Assembly (NCBI GenBank): GCA_021203115.1
Contig: JAJQBV010000202.1
Span: 1-8,411, forward strand
DNA: 8,411 nucleotides
From: Clostridiales bacterium
GTDB taxonomy: Bacteria > Bacillota > Clostridia > Lachnospirales > Lachnospiraceae
Reading direction: 5' to 3'
Positions 1-6,600 of the stretch are shown here, one piece after another. A program made the translations under genes and the position numbers. The first letter of the stretch is position 1; each line of letters opens with the position of its first letter. Under the pieces are notes generated by a model. It worked only from the letters and a program-made list of their open reading frames with translations. It was not told the origin of the DNA and made no database searches.

Positions 1-252
1 TATGCAAATAATACTTATACGGATGAAAGTGATTTTGATTTTTACATTGTAGTCAGAGATGGTATATCAGATATTGCTGCAGAGACATCGAAAGCATATA
101 AAGCGGTGCGCAGAGTGAAACAACGTCCGGTGGATATCATTGTTGGGACAAGAAGCAGATTTGATAAAAGGAAAGATTTTCCGTCTATTGAGAATGAGGT
201 ATATCGAAAGGGGGTTTTACTTTATGATGTCAGCAACGAAAGAGTGGTATGA
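1..252 (+). CDS. MNT-type minimal nucleotidyltransferase, 3' part (probable antitoxin of a MNT/HEPN pair)
   Basis: This reading frame is open from the first base and ends at TGA 250-252, giving 83 C-terminal residues; the start lies outside the window. The first residues read YANNTYTDESDFD. MNT antitoxins carry the motif GSX10DXD, and here exactly ten residues precede the DFD, so the window seems to begin just after the Gly-Ser. A further acidic position follows in a PVDIIV strand (the usual third carboxylate), and the end EVYRKGVLLYD resembles the end of the family fold. Family members transfer nucleotides; in the studied MntA/HepT pair the nucleotidyltransferase inactivates its HEPN partner by adding AMP groups. 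The next gene encodes a HEPN protein and overlaps this one by 29 nt, which strongly suggests translational coupling. Codons are AT-rich, unlike the dnaE side. The family call is firm; the antitoxin role is inferred from the neighbour. Confidence 0.85.
   Translation, partial: YANNTYTDESDFDFYIVVRDGISDIAAETSKAYKAVRRVKQRPVDIIVGTRSRFDKRKDFPSIENEVYRKGVLLYDVSNERVV
207..214 (+). promoter_or_regulatory. Ribosome binding site for the HEPN gene
   Basis: AAAGGGGG lies inside the end of the nucleotidyltransferase gene, 9 nt before the tandem ATG ATG at 224-229. It supports a start at 224 (or 227). An upstream in-frame ATG at 140 would add a 28-residue tail that overlaps the partner gene much further and has no similar site. 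Confidence 0.7.
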
Positions 253-631
253 TCTGGCTGTAACAGACCTTGGTGTTGCCAAGCATTTGAATTCAACATA
301 TTATCCGAAGCCTCTTGAGATTATCTGTTATCATTGTCAGCAGGCTGCTGAAAAGAATATAAAAGCATTGATCATGTACTATGGAGCACAGAGCGGTATG
401 CCGAAGCTTCATGACCTATCATTTTTGTTGAATCAAATAAAGAATCAAGTTGAAATCGAGGATAAGTTTTACGAGTATGCGGATACTTTAACTCCGTATG
501 GTGTCTCAATCAGATATCCAAATGAGCTTTTCCTTGAAGAGCGACATGCTGATAAGGCAATACAGTATGCCGATGAGATTGTGCAATGGGTCTCTGATAA
601 TGTTAATACATCAGGTGATGAATCAGCCTGA
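224..631 (+). CDS. HEPN domain-containing protein (probable partner of the MNT nucleotidyltransferase)
   Basis: The product has 135 residues from ATG 224, typical for a stand-alone HEPN protein, and is predicted to be an all-helical cytosolic protein. Landmarks are YHCQQAAEKNIKAL (residues 36-49), LHDLSFLL (62-69) and VSIRYPNE (94-101), which match the HEPN family of Pfam PF05168. Many HEPN proteins are RNases using an RX4-6H motif. I do not see that spacing here: after R97 of RYP the next histidine is H108, 11 residues on. Nuclease activity is therefore uncertain. The gene overlaps the upstream nucleotidyltransferase by 29 nt, the usual MNT/HEPN arrangement, in which the HEPN protein is the toxin and the MNT protein its modifier. 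A different, non-toxic nucleotide-binding role remains possible. Codon use is AT-rich compared with HAD, MATE and dnaE, which fits horizontal transfer. Confidence 0.85.
   Translation: MMSATKEWYDLAVTDLGVAKHLNSTYYPKPLEIICYHCQQAAEKNIKALIMYYGAQSGMPKLHDLSFLLNQIKNQVEIEDKFYEYADTLTPYGVSIRYPNELFLEERHADKAIQYADEIVQWVSDNVNTSGDESA
611..631 (+). other. Stem-loop over the HEPN stop codon
   Basis: TCAGGTGAT (611-619) can pair with ATCA-CCTGA (622-631, with G626 bulged), giving a compact hairpin that includes the stop codon. No T-tract follows, so it is not a typical intrinsic terminator. It could stabilise the 3' end of the transcript or be chance. Confidence 0.3.
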
Positions 632-653
632 ATAGTGTCACAGAAGGGCTTTA

Positions 654-694
654 AAATTGACCTATAAATTGACCTATCCATTCAAAATTGACCT
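654..694. repeat. Three spaced copies of AAATTGACCT, possible insertion-sequence end remnant
   Basis: The 10-mer AAATTGACCT occurs at 654-663, 666-675 and 685-694; the first two copies share the longer AAATTGACCTAT. On the other strand this reads as repeated AGGTCAATTT. Several short repeats close to a terminus are a known feature of IS21-family ends, where they bind the transposase, so this may be a solo end left by a deleted or distant element. No transposase gene lies in the window. The following stretch to 823 shows no gene, promoter or other signal that I can support. Confidence 0.45.
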
Positions 695-823
695 GTTTTT
701 CCCGTAAAAAGCCGAAAGCTGTTCCTGTGGCGGATTGCTCCGGAAATGAGAAAACGACCCATTCAGATTTTGTTCGGAAATGCCGCAAACCTGCATATTT
801 CCTCACTTTTTCAGACAAAAAAG

Positions 824-853
824 AACCCTCGGTGAATTTTTTCACTGAGGGTT
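824..853 (-). terminator. Intrinsic terminator of the tRNA operon, probably bidirectional
   Basis: A 13-bp stem (824-836 with 841-853, one G-T pair) encloses a TTTT loop. On the minus strand the stem is followed by TTCTTTTTT, the T-tract expected for leftward transcription leaving tRNA-Gln, whose 3' end is only 8 nt away. On the plus strand the stem ends in a run of five T (852-856), so it can also stop transcription coming from the HEPN gene. Confidence 0.88.
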
Positions 854-860
854 TTTAAAG

Positions 861-932
861 CAGGGCTACCAGGATTCGAACCTGGAAATGACGGAGTCAG
901 AGTCCGTTGCCTTACCGTTTGGCGATAGCCCT
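861..932 (-). tRNA. tRNA-Gln (anticodon CTG)
   Basis: The reverse complement folds into a 72-nt cloverleaf: acceptor AGGGCTA/TAGCCCT, D stem GCC/GGC, anticodon stem ACGGA/TCCGT with loop CTCTGAC, and T arm CCAGG-TTCGAAT-CCTGG. The anticodon CTG is at 898-900 on the plus strand. The discriminator base is G, as in other tRNA-Gln. The 3' CCA is not encoded (GCTTTA follows), so the CCA-adding enzyme is required. It reads CAG, the dominant Gln codon in dnaE here. It is the second gene of a two-tRNA operon, 7 nt after tRNA-Pro. Confidence 0.95.
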
Positions 933-939
933 ATATCAA

Positions 940-1014
940 TCGGAGTGACAGGATTTGAACCTGCGACCTCCTGGTCCCTAACCAGACGCTCTAGCCAAAC
1001 TGAGCCACACCCCG
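940..1014 (-). tRNA. tRNA-Pro (anticodon AGG)
   Basis: The reverse complement folds into a 75-nt tRNA: acceptor CGGGGTG/CACTCCG, D stem GCTC/GAGC, anticodon stem TCTGG/CCAGG with loop TTAGGGA, and T arm GCAGG-TTCAAAT-CCTGT. Proline identity is supported by C1-G72, discriminator A73, and G35, G36 and G37. The anticodon is AGG (977-979 on the plus strand), not the common TGG, GGG or CGG. A34 is normally deaminated to inosine by TadA, which would let it read CCU, CCC and CCA. No CCA is encoded. It is the first gene of the operon, about 36 nt from the inferred transcription start. Confidence 0.93.
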
Positions 1015-1056
1015 TTCTTGTCCTTGTCACGCGCATCTGCTTACGAAAGCTTGTTT

Positions 1057-1085
1057 ATAATATCACCATATTTTCTAAAAGTCAA
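1057..1085 (-). promoter_or_regulatory. Promoter of the tRNA-Pro/tRNA-Gln operon
   Basis: On the minus strand, TTGACT (1080-1085) and TATTAT (1057-1062) are separated by exactly 17 bp, close to the SigA consensus. Transcription would start near 1050 and run through both tRNAs to the terminator at 824-853. Confidence 0.85.
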
Positions 1086-1119
1086 TACATATTTTTTAAA
1101 AAAGTCCGGCACAAATTCA

Positions 1120-1148
1120 TTGTATTCGGGCGGAAATTCTTCTATACT
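1120..1148 (+). promoter_or_regulatory. Likely promoter of the HAD phosphatase gene
   Basis: TTGTAT (1120-1125) and TATACT (1143-1148) are separated by 17 bp. Transcription would start near 1155, leaving a leader of roughly 95 nt before the ATG at 1250. It is divergent from the tRNA promoter, with 34 bp between the two -35 boxes. Confidence 0.65.
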
Positions 1149-1183
1149 GGATGAAGATTACGTAACGATTCAGGACAGTACTT

Positions 1184-1203
1184 CGCACTTGTTGCAAAGT
1201 GCG
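1184..1203 (+). other. Hairpin in the leader of the HAD gene
   Basis: CGCACTT (1184-1190) and AAGTGCG (1197-1203) form a perfect 7-bp inverted repeat with a 6-nt loop. It lies downstream of the predicted start site and about 46 nt before the ATG, with no T-tract. It could be an RNA structure in the leader or a repressor operator; I do not recognise a known riboswitch. Confidence 0.4.
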
Positions 1204-1249
1204 TCTGAAATCATAAATTATAAGATTACAAAAGAAAGGGCGGTATCTC

Positions 1250-2104
1250 ATGCAGACAGATTTTTCAAAGATCAGATGCATCGCGTTTGATCTTGATTTT
1301 ACGGTGTTGACCACGGAGAAAACCGTGTCGGAGCGGACGAAGGCGGCCTTTGCGAAGGCGCAGGAGAGGGGCATCGCGCTGCTCCCGGTGAGCGGGCGGG
1401 CGTTTCCGACATTTCCCGATGACATCCGCAGCCTGAGCGGCGCGGACTATATGGTGGCCTCCAACGGCGCGTCCGTCTATGATGCGCGGACTGGTGAAAT
1501 GATTCACGAATGGCTGCTGAAGGCGGCGGATGTCCGGCGGATTATGCGCAGCGTGGGCAATTTCTTCTTGGAAGGGCAGATTACATATGAGGTCTGTATG
1601 GACGGCGCGATTCACGCCGCGGCGGACTATGTGCGCGACCCCGCCCGCTTCGGCATGATGCGGAGCGCGGTTCCCTATATTCAGCAGACGCGGAAGCCAG
1701 AGCGGTATATCATTGATTTTATTTTTGAAAATGCCGGCAGGCTGGCCGGGCTGGATCTGATTCTGAAGGATTCGGGGTTTTACCGCATGATCGGCAACAC
1801 GATCCGCCGCAATGTGGAGAATATTCACATCACCTCCTCCATCCCCTGCCGTCTGGAGATTTCAAGCGGGGAGGCGGGAAAGGCGTCCGGCATGCGCTAT
1901 GCGCTGGGACTTCTGGGGATTTCTCCGGAGGAGACGATGGCGTTTGGCGACGGGGATAACGATGCGGATATGCTGCAGGCTGCCGGGATCGGCGTGGCGC
2001 TGAAAAATGCGACAGAGACATGTAAGGAGAGCGCGGACTGCGTGACGGAGTACACCGCGGACGAGGACGGCGTGGCGAAGTTCCTCGAGGAGACGGTGCT
2101 GTGA
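1250..2104 (+). CDS. HAD superfamily hydrolase, Cof-like (type IIB) phosphatase
   Basis: The 284-residue product has the layout of Cof-type HAD phosphatases, cytosolic enzymes that remove phosphate from sugar phosphates, nucleotides or cofactors. Motif I is D14-L-D16 with nucleophile D14, motif II is VSGR with S48, K211 lies in GKASG, and motif IV is GDGDND at 233-238. The C2-type cap domain sits between, at about residues 80-200. The length is normal for the family. Motif I is odd: it reads DLDFT where almost all members have DxDGT, so F17 replaces the glycine. The start at 1250 is supported by GAAAGGG ending 9 nt upstream. The gene appears to be single, with its own promoter, and converges on the MATE gene. 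The substrate cannot be told from sequence. Family assignment is secure; full activity is slightly uncertain because of F17. Confidence 0.92.
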   Translation: MQTDFSKIRCIAFDLDFTVLTTEKTVSERTKAAFAKAQERGIALLPVSGRAFPTFPDDIRSLSGADYMVASNGASVYDARTGEMIHEWLLKAADVRRIMRSVGNFFLEGQITYEVCMDGAIHAAADYVRDPARFGMMRSAVPYIQQTRKPERYIIDFIFENAGRLAGLDLILKDSGFYRMIGNTIRRNVENIHITSSIPCRLEISSGEAGKASGMRYALGLLGISPEETMAFGDGDNDADMLQAAGIGVALKNATETCKESADCVTEYTADEDGVAKFLEETVL

Positions 2105-2166
2105 GCGGAAATGATCCGGAAATTTTGCGCGGGGTCTGACCCCATACAACGAGGAGACGGTGCTGT
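2086..2166. repeat. 17-bp direct repeat duplicating the end of the HAD gene around a 47-bp segment
   Basis: CGAGGAGACGGTGCTGT occurs at 2086-2102 and again at 2150-2166, 64 bp apart. Both copies encode EETVL followed by a stop (TGA at 2102-2104, TAG at 2166-2168). The 47 bp between them contain CGGAAAT twice (2106-2112, 2117-2123) and a palindrome at 2131-2143. This may be a small insertion with a target duplication, or a tandem duplication that has since diverged. Confidence 0.75.
2131..2143. repeat. Palindrome GGGGTCTGACCCC in the HAD/MATE intergenic gap
   Basis: A perfect inverted repeat (6-bp arms, central T) lies between the two convergent genes. It is GC-rich but lacks a T-tract on either strand, so it is at most a weak terminator. 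The sequence resembles short palindromic units found dispersed in many bacterial genomes. Confidence 0.5.
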
Positions 2167-2176
2167 AGCTGCCGGG

Positions 2177-3532
2177 CTACTCCAGTTTCCGATACACCGT
2201 AAACCACATCGTGAGAAAACAGGCTGTTCCGCCGATCAGATTGGAGACCGGCTCCGCCAGAAATACGCCGTCGGTGCCGAGGGCGTATGGGAGCAGGAGG
2301 GTCAGCGGCACGACGATCACAACTTTTCGAAGGATGGAGAAAAAGACAGCGCGCCGTGCTTTCCCCAGCCCGACGAAGGTGGACTGCCCCATAAACTGCA
2401 GGCTCATGAAGATAAATCCCATGAAATAAATGCGGATGGCGGTCACGCCGAGCTCGATCGTCTGCGCGTCCGTGGAAAAAATCCGGATGAAGGCGGCGGG
2501 GAAGAGCAGGATCACCAGCCACATAGCGGCGGTATAAATGATACCGGCGATGGACATGAACCGGATTCCCTCCTTGACCCGGTGGGGCTTTTTGGCGCCG
2601 TAGTTGTAGCCGAGCACCGGCTGCGCCCCGCTGCTTAAACCGGATACCGGCAGGGAGGCGATCTCACGGACACTGTTGATGATGGTCATGATGCCCACAT
2701 AGACATCGCCGCCCCAGTTCTGGAGGGTGGCGTTGCAGACAATCTGCACCAGACAGTTGGTGAACTGCTGCATAAAACCGGTGACGCCCAGTCCCAGAAT
2801 CTCCCGCACCAGTCGGAGGCGGAGCTTCATATGCGCGAGCGTCAGACGGTATTCATTTTGTTTCCCGAGTAAAAATTTCAAAACCCACAGCGCGGATACG
2901 CTCTGGCTGATGACGGAGGCGAGGGCGGCGCCCTGCACGCCGAGACCCAGCGCAAAGATAAAGATCGGATCCAGAATCAGGTTCAGGACTGCGCCGATGA
3001 CGGTCGTCCACATGGCGGTTTTCGGGAATCCGAGCGCGGAGAGAAAACCGTTCATGCCGGTGACAATCATGGAAAAAAGCACGCCGAAGAGGTAAATTTT
3101 CAGGTAGCTTTCCGCGTAGACGATGGTGGCGTCGCTCGCGCCGAAAAGGTAGAGCACCGGCACGCGGAAGCGGTAGCACAGCGCAAAGATAACCACGGAC
3201 GAAACAAGAACCAGGGTGAAGACATTGCCCAGAATCAGCTTCGCCCGTTCCTCCTCCTTCGCACCCCGCGCGATGGAAAAGAGCGGCGTTCCGCCGGTGC
3301 CGAAAAGGTTGGCGAACGCGAGGATGAAGGTGCTGAACGGAAACGTCAGTCCCACGCCGGCCAGCGCGATGCTGCCCACCTCCGGCAGGCGGCCGATATA
3401 GATCCGGTCTACGATATTGTATAAAAGATAGATTAGCTGCGCGATGATCAGCGGAACTGCCTGCGCGGTGATGACCCTCCATATTTTCCCCTCGGAAAAG
3501 TCCTTCTGTGAATCTGTTGTATGATGCGCCAT
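2177..3532 (-). CDS. MATE family efflux transporter, MepA-like
   Basis: The 451-residue protein has the length and pattern of MATE transporters: about 12 hydrophobic segments in two related halves. The N-terminal half carries a typical signature around residues 27-52 (P27, Q32, YNIVD at 38-42, IGRLP at 46-50), and SGLSSGAQP with YNYGAKKP (297-316) is typical of the MepA-like branch. Such pumps sit in the cytoplasmic membrane and export cationic drugs, dyes or metabolites in exchange for Na+ or H+. The substrate cannot be predicted. The start ATG (3530-3532) has GGAG 9 nt upstream on the minus strand. The gene stands alone, convergent with the HAD gene and divergent from dnaE, and no regulator gene adjoins it. 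No truncation or frameshift is seen. The family is clear; the subfamily is judged from motifs only. Confidence 0.93.
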   Translation of the reverse strand: MAHHTTDSQKDFSEGKIWRVITAQAVPLIIAQLIYLLYNIVDRIYIGRLPEVGSIALAGVGLTFPFSTFILAFANLFGTGGTPLFSIARGAKEEERAKLILGNVFTLVLVSSVVIFALCYRFRVPVLYLFGASDATIVYAESYLKIYLFGVLFSMIVTGMNGFLSALGFPKTAMWTTVIGAVLNLILDPIFIFALGLGVQGAALASVISQSVSALWVLKFLLGKQNEYRLTLAHMKLRLRLVREILGLGVTGFMQQFTNCLVQIVCNATLQNWGGDVYVGIMTIINSVREIASLPVSGLSSGAQPVLGYNYGAKKPHRVKEGIRFMSIAGIIYTAAMWLVILLFPAAFIRIFSTDAQTIELGVTAIRIYFMGFIFMSLQFMGQSTFVGLGKARRAVFFSILRKVVIVVPLTLLLPYALGTDGVFLAEPVSNLIGGTACFLTMWFTVYRKLE

Positions 3533-3570
3533 ATTTCCACACTCCGTTTTCTCTTGTATTACCGCTCCTT

Positions 3571-3579
3571 ATTCTAGCA
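3571..3579 (-). promoter_or_regulatory. Candidate extended -10 promoter of the MATE gene
   Basis: On the minus strand, TGCTAGAAT combines a TGn extension with the -10 hexamer TAGAAT, about 39 nt before the start codon. No good -35 box is seen 17 bp upstream, as expected when an extended -10 compensates. Confidence 0.5.
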
Positions 3580-3607
3580 CAAAGGAGGGGAAACGTACAG
3601 AATGGCA

Positions 3608-3636
3608 TTGAATTCAAATCGGTTTACTGTTAAAAT
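3608..3636 (+). promoter_or_regulatory. Promoter of dnaE
   Basis: TTGAAT (3608-3613) and TAAAAT (3631-3636) are separated by 17 bp, with a TGT extension just before the -10. Transcription would start near 3643, giving a leader of about 48 nt that contains the palindrome TCCGGCCGGA (3664-3673). AAAAGGAG (3678-3685) then lies 5 nt before the dnaE ATG. Confidence 0.7.
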
Positions 3637-3690
3637 GGGTGCAGTTATACCTGTCTGACCGCATCCGGCCGGACACGAAAAGGAGCAGCC

Positions 3691-6600
3691 ATGTCTTTTG
3701 TTCACCTGCACGTCCACACGGAGTACAGCCTTCTGGACGGCTCAAACAAAATAACGGAATATGTGGACCGCGTGAAGGAGCTGGGGATGAACGCGGCGGC
3801 CATCACCGACCACGGTGTGATGTACGGTGTGATCGATTTTTACAAGGCGGCGAAGGCGGCGGGGATCCGCCCGATTCTCGGCTGCGAGGTCTATGTGGCG
3901 CCCGGCTCGCGCTTTGACCGGGAGCAGGGGCGCGGCGACGACCGCTACTATCATCTGGTTCTTCTGGCGGAGAATAATGTCGGCTATGCGAACCTGATGA
4001 AGCTGGTCTCCAAAGGGTTTATTGACGGATATTATTACAAACCCCGTGTGGATATGGAGATTCTGAACCAATACCACGAGGGGATTATTGCGCTCTCCGC
4101 CTGTCTGGCGGGGGAGGTGCAGCGGTATCTGGCGCGCGGCATGTACGAGGACGCGAAGCGGGCCGCGTATAAATATGAGGAGTGCTTTGGAAAGGGGAAC
4201 TTTTTCCTGGAGCTGCAGGATCACGGCATCGCGGATCAAACGCTGGTCAACCAGCAGCTCATGCGTCTGCACGGGGAGACGGGCATCGATCTGGTCGCGA
4301 CGAACGATGTCCACTACACCTATGCGGAGGACGCGGAGCCGCACGATATCCTGCTCTGCCTGCAGACGGGGAAAAAGCTGAGCGACGAGGACCGGATGCG
4401 CTACGAGGGCGGCCAGTATTATGTGAAATCCGAGGCCGAGATGCGCGAGCTGTTTTCCTATGCTCCGGAAGCGCTGGACAACACGCAGAAGATCGCGGAC
4501 CGCTGCGAGGTGGAGATTGAGTTTGGAGTAACGAAGCTGCCTCGGTTTGATGTGCCGGAGCCGTATACTTCGTGGGAATATTTAAACAAGCTGTGCCGGG
4601 AGGGGCTGGAGCGGCTGTATCCGCCGGAGCGTCTGCCGGAGCTCACGGAAAAGCTGGACTATGAGCTCGGTGTGATTCAGAAGATGGGCTATGTGGATTA
4701 TTTCCTTATCGTGTGGGATTTTATCCGCTTTGCCAGAGAGAACGATATCATGGTCGGCCCGGGGCGGGGCAGCGCGGCGGGAAGCCTGGTGGCCTACACG
4801 CTGGGCATCACAAAGCTGGATCCCATCCGCTACAACCTCCTGTTTGAGCGCTTCCTGAACCCGGAGCGCGTCTCCATGCCGGATATCGACGTGGATTTTT
4901 GTTATGAGCGGCGGCAGGAGGTCATCGACTATGTGGTGCGCAAATACGGGAAGGACCGTGTGGTGCAGATCGTCACCTTCGGAACGCTCGCCGCGCGGAA
5001 TGTAATCCGCGATGTGGGGCGCGTCATGGATCTGCCCTATGCCACCTGTGATAAGATTGCGAAAATGATCCCCAATGAGCTGGGGATTACCATCGATAAA
5101 GCGCTCATCATGAACTATGAGCTGCGCGGGCTGTATGAGTCTGACCCGGAGATCGGGAAGCTGATCGACATGGCGAAGCGGCTGGAGGGTCTGCCGCGGC
5201 ACACCTCCATTCACGCGGCCGGCGTTGTCATCAGCCAGAAGCCGGTTGACGAGTATGTGCCGCTGTCCCGCGGATCGGACGGCTCGGTCACGACACAGTT
5301 TACCATGACGACGCTGGAGGAGCTGGGCCTTTTAAAAATGGATTTTCTGGGCCTGCGGACGCTGACCGTCATTCAGGACGCGGTGAAAAATGTTGAGAAA
5401 ACGCACGGCATCGTTCTGGACATGGATGCCATTGATTATGACGACGCGGCGGTTCTGGCCTCTCTCTCCACCGGAAAATGTGACGGCGTGTTCCAGTTGG
5501 AAAGTGCGGGCATGAAAAGCTTCATGAAGGAGTTAAAACCGCAGAGTCTGGAGGACATGATCGCCGGGATTTCTCTCTACCGGCCGGGTCCGATGGATTT
5601 CATACCGGCCTATATCCGGGGGAAAAATAATCCGGAATCCATCACCTACGACTGCCCGCAGCTCGAGCCGATTCTTGCCCCCACTTACGGGTGTATCGTC
5701 TATCAGGAGCAGGTGATGCAGATCGTCCGCAATCTGGCCGGATACACGCTGGGGCGCAGCGATCTGGTCCGCCGTGCCATGTCCAAGAAAAAGGGCGATG
5801 TCATGGCCAGAGAGCGGCAGAACTTTGTCTACGGCAATGAGGCGGAGGGGGTGCCGGGCTGCGCGGCGAACGGCATTTCAGCGGAGGTGGCCAACCGGAT
5901 TTTTGACGAGATGACGGACTTCGCGAAGTACGCGTTCAACAAGTCCCACGCGGCGGCCTACGCGGTGGTCTCCTACCAGACGGCATTTTTGAAATATTAC
6001 TATCCCGTGAAGTTTATGGCGGCGCTGATGACATCGGTCATCGACAAATCTTCGAAGGTGTCCGAGTACATTCAGGTATGCAGGCAGATGGGGATTTCGG
6101 TTCTCCCGCCGGATATCAACGAGGGAATGAGCGGCTTCTCGGTCTCCGGTTCTGCGATCCGGTACGGCCTTTCCGCCATAAAGAGCGTGGGGCGGCCGGT
6201 GATCGACGCGCTCATCGGGGAGCGGGATGCCAACGGGCTGTTCCGTTCTCTGGAGGATTTCATCGAGCGCATGGCCGGGAAGGATGTGAACCGCCGTGCG
6301 ATCGAGAACTTCATTAAGTCCGGGGCGCTGGACGGGCTGGGCGGAAACCGCAACCAGTTTATGATGGTGTACGGCGCGATTCTGGATTCCGTCACACAGA
6401 AGCGCAAGCATTCCGTGGAGGGCCAGATGACGCTCTTTGATCTGGCTTCAGGGGAGGAGAAAAAGCGGTTTGAGATTCGCCTGCCGAATGTGGAGGAGTA
6501 CCCGAAGGAGGAGCTTCTCGCGATGGAGAAGGAGGTGCTCGGCATCTATGTCAGCGGCCATCCGCTGGAGGAGTACGAGGAAAAGTGGAGAAAAAACATT

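Noticed and set aside
651..845. Minus-strand ORF of 64 codons between HEPN and the tRNAs
   Set aside because: Its start codon lies within the terminator stem, it lacks a ribosome binding site, and its end is just the translated direct repeats (IGQFIGQF).
888..1154. Plus-strand ORF of 88 codons across the tRNA genes
   Set aside because: It is antisense to both tRNAs; its GFEPATSWS stretch is a well-known translation artefact of tRNA complements.
2165..2180. GTAGC/GCTAC inverted repeat at the MATE stop as a terminator
   Set aside because: Only 5 bp of stem and no T-tract on either strand; insufficient for an intrinsic terminator.
2111..2638. Plus-strand ORF of 175 codons opposite the 3' part of the MATE gene
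   Set aside because: Its charged, low-complexity translation is the antisense shadow of a GC-rich MATE gene, which has clear family motifs.
3602..3658. An 18-codon ORF (starting MALNSNRF) with AAAGGAGGGG upstream, a possible leader peptide before dnaE
   Set aside because: The likely dnaE promoter (3608-3636) lies inside it, so the dnaE transcript would not carry its start. The apparent ribosome site is the complement of the region around the MATE -10.
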